DNA of 59,724 bases from Chloroflexota bacterium. Its GTDB lineage: Bacteria; Chloroflexota; Dehalococcoidia; SHYB01. Positions 37,207 through 45,682 of this stretch are shown here, in pieces. Positions within the stretch are counted from its first letter, which is position 1. Each line of letters opens with the position of its first letter. The position numbers were made by a program, and so were the translations under genes. Under the pieces are notes generated by a model, which was not told where the DNA came from, ran no database searches, and worked only from the letters and a program-made list of their open reading frames with translations. The DNA is taken from assembly GCA_022572465.1 (NCBI GenBank), contig JACZVV010000005.1:1-59724 (forward strand), in the 5' to 3' direction.

Positions 37207-37342
37207 CTCGATCACCTCTCGTGATGGAACGAAGCAACGTCGGCGCACGCCGAGCCATGCGCCGGATGCGCCACCGCTATGGTACGCGAGGACAAGCGCC
37301 CATTCCCACTCGTCATCGTCGCGTTGCCGCCATGAGCGACTG

Positions 37343-38530
37343 CTAGGTGTGCAGGACGAGGATACAGGCGACAGCCATGCCGCCACCCGCGGTGAGCGCC
37401 ACCTCCGCCTTCTTGAGCTGCCGGGGGCCGGCCCTCCGCTGGAGCTGAAGGGTGGCCTCGATGACGTGGCCCATCGCGTGCAGACGCCCTTCATTGAGCT
37501 GGCCGCCGTTGAGATTGGTGGGCAGCATGCCGCCGGGGGCCAGGGCGCCGCTGCCGACGAAAGGCCCGGCCTCGCCTCGCTTCGCGAACCCCAGGGCCTC
37601 CATCCAGTACAGGATGAAGGGACTGAACCCGTCGTAAATCTGGGTCATGTCGATATCTTGAGGGCTGAACCCGGCCTTCTCCCAGATGCCCTCAGCCGCC
37701 TTGTGGCACGCCATTTCGGTGTAATCGTGCCAGAACACGAAGTCCGGCCGAGGCCCCTGCCCGGTAGCGACGGCGCTCACGTAGACCGGCTTCTGCTTCA
37801 AGTCGCGGGCCCGCTCGGCGGTGGTGACGACGACGGCGGCAGCGCCATCGCAGGGGTAGTCGCAGTCGAGCAAGCCCAGGGGCTCGCTGACCCACCTGGC
37901 GCTGAGGTAGTCGTCCATGGTGATGGGCGTACGAGGAGCGGCGATGGGCTTGTCGTTGAGGAGCGCGTTCTGGCGCGACTGCACGACGAAGGTCCCCAGT
38001 TGCTCCCGTGTCGCTCCGAACTCGTGCATGTACCGTCGCCACCATGTGGCGAACTTTTGCGGAAAGACCCCGAAGCCGTAGGGGTCGAAGAAAGCGTTGA
38101 CGCCGCTGGCGGTCAGTCGCCCGACGTGGCCGTATCCGGCCGCCTTGGGGCGCCAGTTGATGCGGCAGGCAAGCGCCGTGTCGCACAATCCGGAGGCGAC
38201 GGCGACGACGGCCATGGCGACCGAGCCCATGCCGGGGACGCCTCCCAGGGGGGCGTTGGCCCACCAATTCACCCCCGGGAGGCCCAGGGCCTCGATCATA
38301 TACTCGGAGCTGATGTCGTTCCATCCCAGAACCGTGGAGATGTCGCGAGCGCCCGCGCCGCCGGCGGTGCAGAAGCCATCGATCTCCTTCAGGGTCAAGC
38401 CGGCATCTTCGACCGCCTGGGCACAAGAGCGCAGCGCCAGCGTGCCCATGGGAACGCCGGCATCCCGGAAGCATCCCGTGTGTCCGACGCCGACGATGGC
38501 AGCCCGATCTCTCAGCGTCATCGTACTCAT
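37343..38530 (-). CDS. Thiolase-superfamily protein lacking the nucleophilic Cys (SCP2/Ltp2-like)
   Basis: This 395-residue thiolase-like protein starts at ATG 38530 with AAAGGAGT upstream; the frame extends further but overlaps the DUF35 gene. It has RAAIVGVGHTGCFRDAG, QIYDGFSPFILYWME and the C-terminal NLNGGQLNEGRLHAMG. The usual CASG active-site stretch reads GGVPGMGSVAMA, without Cys. The DUF35 partner gene ends 11 bp upstream. Of the three paralogues it is closest to the one at 8010 (GVPMGTLALRSC versus DVPLGTLTVDAC). Retro-aldolase activity with the DUF35 partner is a hypothesis. Confidence 0.86.
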   Translation of the reverse strand: MSTMTLRDRAAIVGVGHTGCFRDAGVPMGTLALRSCAQAVEDAGLTLKEIDGFCTAGGAGARDISTVLGWNDISSEYMIEALGLPGVNWWANAPLGGVPGMGSVAMAVVAVASGLCDTALACRINWRPKAAGYGHVGRLTASGVNAFFDPYGFGVFPQKFATWWRRYMHEFGATREQLGTFVVQSRQNALLNDKPIAAPRTPITMDDYLSARWVSEPLGLLDCDYPCDGAAAVVVTTAERARDLKQKPVYVSAVATGQGPRPDFVFWHDYTEMACHKAAEGIWEKAGFSPQDIDMTQIYDGFSPFILYWMEALGFAKRGEAGPFVGSGALAPGGMLPTNLNGGQLNEGRLHAMGHVIEATLQLQRRAGPRQLKKAEVALTAGGGMAVACILVLHT

Positions 38531-38541
38531 GCGAGACTCCT

Positions 38542-38967
38542 TTACCCAGCGGCGCGGACCGGTTGGAATTGCGGGAGGGTGACTTCTTCGGTGACGTCCT
38601 GATAGGTCACTTCCACGGTCATGCCGATCTGAATCCGGTCGAGGGGGCAATCGAGCAGGTTGCCTACCGTGAGGAGGCCCTTCTGCTCGTCCAGCTCCAC
38701 GATGACCACGGCGTATGGCAGCTCTTCGTCGAAGCCGGGGTTGCCGATGTGGTGCATGACGGTGAAGGAGTAGATGGCGCCCTTGCCGCTGACGACGGCG
38801 GACCGGACGTCTTCCGTCTGGCAACGTGGGCAGGTGGGCATCGGCGGGTGGATGTAGAAATCGCACGCGCTACAACGCTTCAAAATCAGCTCATGGCGCT
38901 TTGCCCCTTCCCAATAATCGCGGGTCCACATGTCGCTCACCGGCAAGACCTTGTTGTATTCCGACAT
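38542..38967 (-). CDS. Zn-ribbon/OB-fold protein (DUF35), thiolase partner
   Basis: This 141-residue protein has WTRDYWEGAKRHELILKRC leading into a zinc ribbon (CSAC ... CPRC), then the OB fold with GKGAIYSFTVMHHIG, PYAVVIVELDEQKG and EEVTLPQFQPV, the standard DUF35 ending. It starts at ATG 38967 with GGGAG upstream. It is first in the minus-strand order DUF35, thiolase, amidohydrolase, amidohydrolase, amidohydrolase. It is more similar to the DUF35 protein at 7557 (both have IYSFT and LPQFQP-type ends) than to the one at 20570. Confidence 0.9.
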   Translation of the reverse strand: MSEYNKVLPVSDMWTRDYWEGAKRHELILKRCSACDFYIHPPMPTCPRCQTEDVRSAVVSGKGAIYSFTVMHHIGNPGFDEELPYAVVIVELDEQKGLLTVGNLLDCPLDRIQIGMTVEVTYQDVTEEVTLPQFQPVRAAG

Positions 38968-39409
38968 CCCGATCTCCCTTCAGGTGACGAGAAATCTCCT
39001 TGGGCTTCAACCTCAACCGGCTTCGGGGACCGTAACCGATGGCAAGATAGCACAACTCCGCACGCGTGTTGACTTCAGCCGCCATGCGATCTTGGACGTT
39101 GACAGGGCCAGCATACCTCTCTATTCTCCGGGCATCGCGGGCAAGGGCGTCCGGGCGCCGCAGACGGAGCGACCCTCATAGAGCACTTGCGTGAGACGTC
39201 CCCGGTGCGCTGTCGATTCAGGCTGTGGAAGTGGCGACGCGGCGCACGATACCGGCGATCCGAGGGCGTAGCGCTCTGTCACGCTGAATTTGACGGCTCA
39301 CAATGGCACGTCGGGACTCGCTGGACCCAACGGCATCATGAACCCGGTCAAGCTGTCGCTCTAACGAGCCGGCGCGGTCGGCCACCGGCGGCCGGGGCAG
39401 CGGGGATCG
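38968..39409. other. Divergent intergenic region
   Basis: This 442 bp lies between the DUF35 gene and the CoA-transferase gene. It contains one good promoter (39099-39127) reading toward the CoA-transferase. The rest shows no coding signal or repeat. Confidence 0.45.
39099..39127 (+). promoter_or_regulatory. Sigma70-type promoter upstream of the CoA-transferase pair
   Basis: TTGACA (39099-39104) and TATTCT (39122-39127) are separated by 17 bp. The leader to the CoA-transferase start would be ~275 nt, long enough for unseen regulation. Confidence 0.5.
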
Positions 39410-40678
39410 GTGTATCATGGCGCCGTGGGCCTCGCCGACGACACGCTCCTGGCACGGTGCCGCGTGCTCGACTGCACGGGCGTCTTCGGGTCGCTGGCAG
39501 GCAAGCTGTTGGGCGACCTCGGGGCCGACGTCGTGAAGGTCGAGCCGCCTGGCGGGGATGCCGGGCGCCGCACCGGACCCTTTGCCGACGACCGCCCGCA
39601 CCCCCAAAACAGCCTCTCTTGGGAGGCGTTCAACGCCAACAAGCGGGGCATCACCCTCGCCCTGGACAACCCCGATGGCCGGGCCCTCTTCCGAGCCCTG
39701 GCGTCGGAGGCGGACATCGTAATCGAGGACTGGGCTCCTGGACGCCAGGACAGCCTCGGCATCGGGTATCGCTCCATCGCGCGAGACCATCCCCGCGTCG
39801 TGTGGGCGTCCATCACGCCCTTCGGCGCCACCGGCCCTCGGAGCGGCTACCGTGCGACGGACCTGGTGCTCATGGCGCTGGGCGGGTCGGCGTACCTGAC
39901 GGGCGACGCGGACCGGCCGCCGCTGCGGTGCACGCTGCCGCTGAGCCATGCCCATGCCGGCGCCGAGGCCGCCGCGGCGTGTCTCCTGACGTTGTCGGGG
40001 CTGGCAAGCACGGGCCAAGGGCAGCACATCGACGTGTCGATGCAGGAGACCGTGGCGTGGACCACCATGGACGCGCTGCCGATGTGGTGGCTGGAGCGCC
40101 GCGACATGACGCGAGGACGCTGGGGGCGCTACAACGAGCAGACGGGCGTCTGGGGCAAGAGCGTGTGGCGCTGCAAGGACGGTTACGTGACCTTCGGACT
40201 CTACGCGGGTCCCGCCCGGGGGCGGGGCACGAGGGCCATCGTCGAATGGATGGCGGGGGAAGGAAGAGCGAGCCCGGCGCTCCGGGCCATCGATTGGACG
40301 TCGCCAGACGCCGCTCCACGGGAGCAGGCCTCCTATGACAGCATGGCGGGAGAGGTGGAAGCATTTTTCGAGACGAAGTCGGTGGCCGAGCTGTACGAGC
40401 AGGCGGCGCGCGACCGCGTTCTCCTGGCGCCCATCTGTACCGCGGAGCAAGTGCTGGGCAGTCCACAGCTAACGGCGCGGGGCTACTTCCGGGAGCTGGA
40501 GGAGGGCGTGGCGCCGGGGGCACGTTACCCCGGCTACCCGGTCCGCATGGCGGGGCTTGCCATCGGTGTCAGGCGGCGGGCGCCGCGGCCCGGCGAGCAC
40601 AACGTCGAGATCTACTGCGGCGAGCTGGGAATCACGCGGGCCGAGCTGGCCACGCTGAAGGCGGCCGGCGCTCTATGA
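39410..40678 (+). CDS. Family III CoA-transferase (CaiB/BaiF), first of a coupled pair
   Basis: This 422-residue CaiB/BaiF protein has CRVLDCTGVFGSLAGKLLGD, LGADVVKVEPPGGDAGRR, NANKRGITLALD, WASITPFGATGP and IDVSMQET, with Glu at the catalytic Asp position. The start is GTG 39410 after GCGGGGA; GTG 39425 is possible. It resembles the CoA-transferase at 12488. Its stop overlaps the start of the next gene as ATGA (40675-40678), so equal production of two subunits is likely. Two unlike CaiB proteins made together suggest a heteromeric enzyme such as those acting on succinyl-type donors. Confidence 0.9.
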   Translation: MYHGAVGLADDTLLARCRVLDCTGVFGSLAGKLLGDLGADVVKVEPPGGDAGRRTGPFADDRPHPQNSLSWEAFNANKRGITLALDNPDGRALFRALASEADIVIEDWAPGRQDSLGIGYRSIARDHPRVVWASITPFGATGPRSGYRATDLVLMALGGSAYLTGDADRPPLRCTLPLSHAHAGAEAAAACLLTLSGLASTGQGQHIDVSMQETVAWTTMDALPMWWLERRDMTRGRWGRYNEQTGVWGKSVWRCKDGYVTFGLYAGPARGRGTRAIVEWMAGEGRASPALRAIDWTSPDAAPREQASYDSMAGEVEAFFETKSVAELYEQAARDRVLLAPICTAEQVLGSPQLTARGYFRELEEGVAPGARYPGYPVRMAGLAIGVRRRAPRPGEHNVEIYCGELGITRAELATLKAAGAL

Positions 40679-41895
40679 CCGCGCTCTTCCCGGATCTCAA
40701 GGTCGTCGACCTCACGTGGGTGGGAGTCGGCCCGCTGACGACGAAGTACTTCGCCGACCATGGGGCGACAGTGGTCAAGGTCGAGTCGTTCCGCCGCCCC
40801 GACGGCCTCCGCCTTCAACCTCCCTTCCCCGGGGGAGCGCGAGGGGAAGGGTTCGACCGCTCGGGGTTCTATGCCAACTACAACGCCAACAAGCTCAGCC
40901 TCAGCCTGGAGCTGGACACCGCGGCCGGCCGGGACGTGGCCATCCGCCTGGTCCGGTGGGCCGACGTGCTGGCCGAGAGCTATACGCCACGAGTGATGCG
41001 CTCCTTTGGTCTGGACTACGAGGTAATTGCCGCCGTCAACCCGCGCATCATCATGCTCAGCACGTGCCAGCAGGGACAGACCGGCCCGTACGCCGATTAC
41101 CCCGGCTACGGGCACCAGGGCGCCGCGCTGGCTGGTCTGTGGCACCTGACCGGGTGGCCCGACCAGCCGCCCGCGGGCCCCTATGGGGCCTACAACGACT
41201 TCATCAACCCGCGCATCGGCGCCATGGCGGTGGCGGCGGCGCTGGACCGCCGGCGCCGTACCGGACGCGGCGTATGGATCGATTTTTCGCAGGTCGAGGG
41301 CGGGATCCAGTTTGCGGCCCCGGCCATCTTCGACGCGTCCGTCAACGGCCGTTCGATGCGTCCCGCCGGCAACCGCTCGGCGGGCGCGGCGCCGCACGGC
41401 GTCTTTCCCTGTCGCGGAGACGACCGTTGGATCGCCATCGCCGTCGCGTCGGACGCGGAGTGGGAGGCCCTCTGCGCCGTGATCGGCCTCAAGGAGACCG
41501 GCCCGGCCTTGCGCACGCTGCTGGGGCGAAAACGGCGGGAAGAGGAGGTCGAGGACATGGTGGCCGGCGCGACGCGCCGATGGGACGCCTTCGAGCTCAT
41601 GGAAGCGTTGCAGGCAAAGGGTGTGCCCGCGGGCGTGGTCCAGAAGGGGTCGGACCTCTCGTCGGACCCACAGCTCGAGTTTCGCGGGCATTTCCAATGG
41701 GCCGACCATCCCGAGATGGGACGCATGGCCTACCAGCGGCCCGCTTTCAAGCTGTCCGGGACGCCGGCCTCGCTGCGTAGGCCGTCCCCCTGCCTGGGCC
41801 AGCACACTGAGATGGTGTGCCGGGAGTTCCTGGGCATGAGCGACGAGGAGTTCATCAGAGCGTTCGAAGGGGGGGCCTTTGGGCTGGCCGCCTGA
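40675..41895 (+). CDS. Family III CoA-transferase (CaiB/BaiF), second of a coupled pair
   Basis: This 406-residue CaiB/BaiF protein has LKVVDLTWVGVGPLTTKYFA, GATVVKVESFRRPDGLR, NKLSLSLELD, STCQQGQTGPYADYPG and IDFSQVEGGIQF (Glu at the usual catalytic Asp). It is the counterpart of the protein at 11270, just as its upstream partner corresponds to that at 12488. The two loci therefore carry the same kind of two-subunit set in the same order. Part of the coding region near 40825-40860 contains a G/C-rich imperfect hairpin resembling a dispersed repeat that has been absorbed into the frame. Confidence 0.9.
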   Translation: MTALFPDLKVVDLTWVGVGPLTTKYFADHGATVVKVESFRRPDGLRLQPPFPGGARGEGFDRSGFYANYNANKLSLSLELDTAAGRDVAIRLVRWADVLAESYTPRVMRSFGLDYEVIAAVNPRIIMLSTCQQGQTGPYADYPGYGHQGAALAGLWHLTGWPDQPPAGPYGAYNDFINPRIGAMAVAAALDRRRRTGRGVWIDFSQVEGGIQFAAPAIFDASVNGRSMRPAGNRSAGAAPHGVFPCRGDDRWIAIAVASDAEWEALCAVIGLKETGPALRTLLGRKRREEEVEDMVAGATRRWDAFELMEALQAKGVPAGVVQKGSDLSSDPQLEFRGHFQWADHPEMGRMAYQRPAFKLSGTPASLRRPSPCLGQHTEMVCREFLGMSDEEFIRAFEGGAFGLAA

Positions 41896-42073
41896 TCTCG
41901 TCGCGATCCGTGGCGAGGCGCCGCTCGTCAGCGCCGACTTCGAATACGCCGGCGGCTGCCCCGACCCCGCCCTTGGAGAAAGCGGTCCGACTCCGGTCCG
42001 ATTTCCCGACTCTGTCGAGGACTCGCGACGTGAATCGGAGCGGAATCGGAACGAGCATCGGAGGCTGGGCTGA

Positions 42074-42091
42074 GTCCCGATCGATCGGGAC
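42074..42091. promoter_or_regulatory. 18-bp perfect palindrome upstream of hemolysin III gene
   Basis: GTCCCGATCGATCGGGAC reads the same on both strands and lies 29 bp before the -35 box of the next gene. It looks like a dimeric-repressor or activator site; the regulator is unknown. Confidence 0.45.
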
Positions 42092-42119
42092 AGTCCGGCA
42101 AACCCCTGTGCGGTAAGAC

Positions 42120-42149
42120 TTGATGTTTCGTACGCCGATTTCGTAATCT
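42120..42149 (+). promoter_or_regulatory. Promoter giving a leaderless mRNA
   Basis: TTGATG (42120-42125) and TAATCT (42144-42149) are separated by 18 bp. The ATG at 42160 lies about 10 bp after the -10 box and has no Shine-Dalgarno, so the transcript is probably leaderless or nearly so. Confidence 0.45.
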
Positions 42150-42159
42150 AGTGTCTGCC

Positions 42160-42813
42160 ATGAGCGTTCAGCCGCCTGCCGCCGCACGACCCCTCCTTCG
42201 AGGCTACCTGCACCTAGCCGGCGCCCTGGTGTCCCCCTTCGCGCTGCTGCTCCTGCTGTTCATCGCCGATTCGCCTCGTGGTTATGTGGGCGGCGCCATC
42301 TTCGGCACCGGCCTCATCATCCTGTACACGACCAGCGCGATGAATCACCTGATGCCACTGGGCCGGCGCCTTGGCGCCGTGATCCGGCGTCTGGACCGCT
42401 CCATCATCTTCATCTTCATTGCCGGGGCCTACGCGCCCTTCGCTATCAAGCTCATGAGCAACGCATGGGGCATCCCGGTGATGTCGGTGGTGGGCGCACT
42501 GGCCCTGGGAGGTTTCATCACGACGCTGGCCGCGCCGCAGGCGCCGCGTTGGATTCGAGTAGGCCTCTACGTCGGCCTGGGGTGGATCGGCATCGTGGCC
42601 ATATCCGAGCTGTGGACGTCGCTTCCCGGACGGGCCTTCGCCATGCTGGTCTTGAGCGGCCTTCTCTACTCGGCCGGGGGCCTGACCTATGCCCTCCAGC
42701 GGCCGAACCCCTTCCCCCGGGTGTTCGGATACCACGAGCTCTTTCACGCGCTCCAGATGGCAGCCACCGCCCTGATCTACACCGTCGTGGCCCTCTACGT
42801 CCTGGGGTCCTAG
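42160..42813 (+). CDS. Hemolysin III/PAQR-family membrane protein
   Basis: This 217-residue seven-helix membrane protein of the hemolysin III family is related to PAQR receptors. The conserved metal-site residues are present: Ser and His in TTSAMNHLMPLG, the following RRLDRSIIFIFIAGAYAPF with the Asp, and the paired His in FGYHELFHALQ. These bind zinc in PAQR proteins, consistent with a ceramidase-like hydrolase. I chose ATG 42160 over the in-frame GTG 42151. It has its own promoter and an upstream palindrome. The bacterial function remains poorly known. Confidence 0.88.
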   Translation: MSVQPPAAARPLLRGYLHLAGALVSPFALLLLLFIADSPRGYVGGAIFGTGLIILYTTSAMNHLMPLGRRLGAVIRRLDRSIIFIFIAGAYAPFAIKLMSNAWGIPVMSVVGALALGGFITTLAAPQAPRWIRVGLYVGLGWIGIVAISELWTSLPGRAFAMLVLSGLLYSAGGLTYALQRPNPFPRVFGYHELFHALQMAATALIYTVVALYVLGS

Positions 42814-43160
42814 CGGTTCGCCCCCTGTCCCGGCGCCACCGCCTCGTCGATCATCCCCACCGCCACGGGCATGTCGCAGGCGATCTTGGCCGGGTCCGGC
42901 TCCACGTCCACCAGGTTAGACATCATCCGCGCCCCCGCCTCCAGGTCGACCACGGGAATGACCACCGGCTCCCTCCCCAAGTATAGAGCCGGGCGCCCCA
43001 TGTGGATGGACCCTGGCAAGAGCGCGCCGTCGGTTATGTTCCTGTGCAGCGACGTTGCCAGTCGTGTCACGACCTTCTCGTCATAGAACCGTTGGATATC
43101 CGCCTCCGCCGTCACCTCCCGCCACAGCCGATTCCTCGCCACTCCGCGGGGCCCCGACAC
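42810..43160 (-). pseudogene. Decayed DUF35 (OB-fold) gene fragment
   Basis: The minus-strand frame contains IPVVDLEAGARMMSNLVDVE and IACDMPVAVGMIDEAV, which match the OB-fold core of DUF35 proteins (compare VIVELDEQKGLLTVGN and IQIGMTVEVTYQDV in the intact copy at 38542). The zinc ribbon is gone: upstream residues in this frame show no Cys pairs. The usual LPxFxP ending is also missing. It is best read as a remnant of a fourth DUF35 gene that has lost both ends; no thiolase remnant is visible next to it. Confidence 0.5.
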
Positions 43161-43171
43161 GTCGGGGCCCC
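43148..43171. repeat. Strong GC hairpin
   Basis: GGGGCCCCGAC (43148-43158) and GTCGGGGCCCC (43161-43171) form an 11-bp perfect stem with a 2-base loop. It has no T-run. It marks the junction between the DUF35 remnant and a transposase-like remnant and may be an element end or a REP-type sequence. Confidence 0.5.
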
Positions 43172-43179
43172 GGCGACGG

Positions 43180-43320
43180 TCTCTCCGGCTTCGCTCAGGA
43201 CAGGGTTCATCCAGCCGAAGACCTGCTCCACCCGCTTCCGCGTGCGCTGGCTGCGAGCGACGTCCGCTTTGAGGGCGACCAGGGACTCGCCCGCGTCCAG
43301 CTTTGCGCTCGATGATCTTG
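43180..43320 (-). pseudogene. Possible IS5-type transposase remnant
   Basis: On the minus strand, one frame reads RSQRTRKRVEQVFGWMN (about 43205-43260). RKRVExxFGW is a hallmark of the C-terminal region of IS5-type transposases. The sequence on both sides in this frame has no further similarity, no DDE residues are recognisable and no inverted repeats delimit an element, so this is only a scrap. Confidence 0.4.
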
Positions 43321-43645
43321 GCTCTCGTAGGAAGCTCCGGAGCTGGGCTGATTTCATCCGAGGTTCGCCGGGGTTCGTGCCGATCGGCGCCCCTGCCACC
43401 GCCTTCGCCCTGACGCTGACTACATCCACTCTCAAGTTTCCGTGATTCTCGAAGTATCCGCCCTCGAGGTAGGCGGCTGGCAGGCGCGGTGAGTCCCGCC
43501 CCAGCGGGCGCCGGGGTGACCCCTCTCCCTCAAAATGAGTAACCCGTTTTTCACCCCAGAAATACCTCGTTAGAGGGAAGCGGGAGACCCCCATCTCGGC
43601 GCATCATTGAAGGAGCGCACGGAGGGCACGGGCCAGGAGGCGTCG

Positions 43646-43915
43646 ATGGAGACCATGGCACGATCACCGATCGATCAGGTGGACTTCTATACGCCGCTCC
43701 AGTCGCACTTCCTCACGCGGCTGCTGCGGTTGATGGTCGTCCGGCACGAGTGGGAGCTGACGCCCGAGCCAGACCCGTGGGTGAGGGAACTCGTCGACAA
43801 CGCTATCTTGGCAACGGTACGCGATTGCGCCGACCAGGGCATCGGCGACGTGGGGAATATGGTCGTGGAGATGGCGGTCCAAGGCGACGACGCCGGCTCG
43901 AACCCGGCATCCTGA
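43646..43915 (+). CDS. Small hypothetical protein
   Basis: This 89-residue protein starts at ATG 43646 with AGGAGG exactly 5 bp upstream. It contains DQVDFYTPLQSHFLTRLLRL and DPWVRELVDNAILATVRDC, which look helical, and ends GDDAGSNPAS. There is no signal, membrane segment or known motif. It converges with the pilus operon and stops 2 bp from its last gene. The strong ribosome site and protein-like composition support a real gene. Function unknown. Confidence 0.55.
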   Translation: METMARSPIDQVDFYTPLQSHFLTRLLRLMVVRHEWELTPEPDPWVRELVDNAILATVRDCADQGIGDVGNMVVEMAVQGDDAGSNPAS

Positions 43916-43917
43916 CC

Positions 43918-45168
43918 TTAGCGCCCGATCTCCCACAGGGTGACGATATAGACTTCGTCGCCGATCCACACCTCAAAGGAGACGGTGTTTCCTCCGTCGG
44001 TCGCGGTGGTCCGGTAGACGCTCATGACGCGCACCGTAGCCGAGAGCCAGGTGTAGAGAGGCTCCTCTAGCTCCTCGACGGTCACCCAGACTTCGCTCGG
44101 GTATACCCCACTGGTCACGGACCCATCGCTGTTGAACGTGAGGAACAGGGTCTGGCCCGGCAACCAAGGCAATCCGGGATCGAAGGTCCAGTCCAGCCGC
44201 TGCTGTCCCTGAAAGAGCGTGATATTGGGATCGTCGGCGGTGACATTGCCCGATGTCGAACCCGGCACGTAGAAAAACCCCTCCGGAAGCAGGTCCCGTA
44301 TCTGGCTCACCACCAACGGCTCCGTTCCCAAATTGCGGAGCGTGATGGTGTACTCGTGGGTCGTGGGGACGCCGTCCAGCGCAACCGGAGGCGTCACCTG
44401 GACAAGCACCTCGGCCGCGATGCCATCGCACAGGTTGGAGGGAGGGGCGCCAACGGTCACCGGCGCAGTCTTGCCCGAGGTGGTCTGCCGGTCTCCCGGG
44501 TCTACCCAGGATTCGTCGCAATAGGTGCCCTCTGGGACCGTTGCCAGAGCGGTAAAGACCAGCGTGGCCTCCGCCCCCTCCGGAATCGTAATGTCGTCGG
44601 AAGCGAGGTTCCAGGTGAGGCGCTGGCCGGATATGCTGGGGTCGCGAGCGGTGACGCCGGTCGTCGAGCCCGGAAGATAGGCGAAGGCCGCCGGCAACTC
44701 ATTGTAGATCTTTCTCAAGCGCATGAGGCCGTCCTGGAGGTTCTCGACGGTGACGGTGTAGGTGAAGACCGTGAGGATGGAAGGCAGGGCGTCGGTAGGG
44801 ATCACCTCTACGCGAACGCGGAGCCTCCGGCTGCTGTCGGCTAGCACCGGGGGGTCCCCGGTCGGGGAGGAGGTCCTGAGCACGCCGATCTGGACCGGCC
44901 GGCCGTTCAACTCCACCGTATAGCTCTGCGGGACGTCGGTGACGAGGCCGGCGGCGTACTCCGCCTCGTTGAGCAGCCTGTAGAGGACGTGCTGGCCGCC
45001 GCCCATGGCGGAGTACTGGCTCTTGACGATGCCGGTCTTGATGCGCGAGTCCACGGCCAGGGTACTGGCCAGTCCCAAAGCGGCGGTGACGATGGGCACC
45101 ACCAACGCCATGAACGCCAGGGCCATGATCAGGGCCACGCCACGCTCGCCACTCCTGACCTCTGCCAT
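43918..45168 (-). CDS. PilX-like pilus protein with two DUF11 repeats
   Basis: This is a 416-residue exported protein. The N-terminus ERGVALIMALAFMALVVPIV resembles the PilX/GspK group of minor pilins: a Gly at residue 10, then a ~20-residue hydrophobic helix, without the Glu5 of major pilins. Residues ~100-215 and ~255-360 are two DUF11-type beta domains, each with a YLPGSTTG- or YVPGSTSG-type motif followed by an Asp-rich turn and a W(N/T) strand. DUF11 domains occur in surface adhesins. It is the last gene of the pilus operon, 4 bp after a prepilin gene. A tip or adhesive minor pilin is a reasonable inference. Confidence 0.8.
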   Translation of the reverse strand: MAEVRSGERGVALIMALAFMALVVPIVTAALGLASTLAVDSRIKTGIVKSQYSAMGGGQHVLYRLLNEAEYAAGLVTDVPQSYTVELNGRPVQIGVLRTSSPTGDPPVLADSSRRLRVRVEVIPTDALPSILTVFTYTVTVENLQDGLMRLRKIYNELPAAFAYLPGSTTGVTARDPSISGQRLTWNLASDDITIPEGAEATLVFTALATVPEGTYCDESWVDPGDRQTTSGKTAPVTVGAPPSNLCDGIAAEVLVQVTPPVALDGVPTTHEYTITLRNLGTEPLVVSQIRDLLPEGFFYVPGSTSGNVTADDPNITLFQGQQRLDWTFDPGLPWLPGQTLFLTFNSDGSVTSGVYPSEVWVTVEELEEPLYTWLSATVRVMSVYRTTATDGGNTVSFEVWIGDEVYIVTLWEIGR

Positions 45169-45172
45169 CGCC

Positions 45173-45679
45173 TCAGCTCTCCAAACGCCTCAAGAACGTC
45201 TGGATGCTGGCGCTCTTGGTCGCGTTCCTGCTGGCTTGCACCTCGAGATCGAACGTCAGAATAGCGCTGGACAACGAGAACCCGGCGGACGCAACCCGCC
45301 TGGCGATCGTATGCTGGGCTCCGTCGTAGTTGCGGTTCAGGTCGGCGCCGGAGAGCGTATAGGTCGCGCTGTGGGCCTGGCCCCAGCTATCGGTCCAGGT
45401 CATCGTTGCGCCAGCGACAGGCGGCCCGCCGTCGACGAGGTCGGTGCTCTCGGCGTTCAGCGCGTCGCCGGCGAACCAACTTCCCGCATGGCGCAACTCC
45501 TTGGTCGCCACCGCTCCATCGCGCCACCGTTGCTCGATGGTCAGCACCTGGAACACCGTACTGCCCACCATCCCCATGGCCATGACCAGGATGCCGACGA
45601 CCACCACCACCTCCACCAGGGTGGCGCCGCGACATTCGGCCCCCATGCCCTTCGGTGCTTTTAGCTTCTCCACGCCCAC
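45173..45679 (-). CDS. Type IV prepilin-like protein
   Basis: This 168-residue protein has an N-methylation/prepilin motif: RGATLVEVVVVVGILVMAMG, with predicted cleavage after G18 and Glu at +5, then a hydrophobic helix. The remaining ~120 residues form a small globular domain without Cys pairs (GGPPVAGATMTWTDSWGQ and others). It resembles PilW/GspJ-type minor pilins in position and size. It is between two other pilin-like genes and overlaps neither. Confidence 0.85.
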   Translation of the reverse strand: MGVEKLKAPKGMGAECRGATLVEVVVVVGILVMAMGMVGSTVFQVLTIEQRWRDGAVATKELRHAGSWFAGDALNAESTDLVDGGPPVAGATMTWTDSWGQAHSATYTLSGADLNRNYDGAQHTIARRVASAGFSLSSAILTFDLEVQASRNATKSASIQTFLRRLES

Positions 45680-45682
45680 ACC

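Noticed and set aside
40825-40860. G/C-rich hairpin as a terminator
   Set aside because: It lies inside an intact CoA-transferase frame and has no T-run. It is probably a repeat absorbed into the coding sequence.
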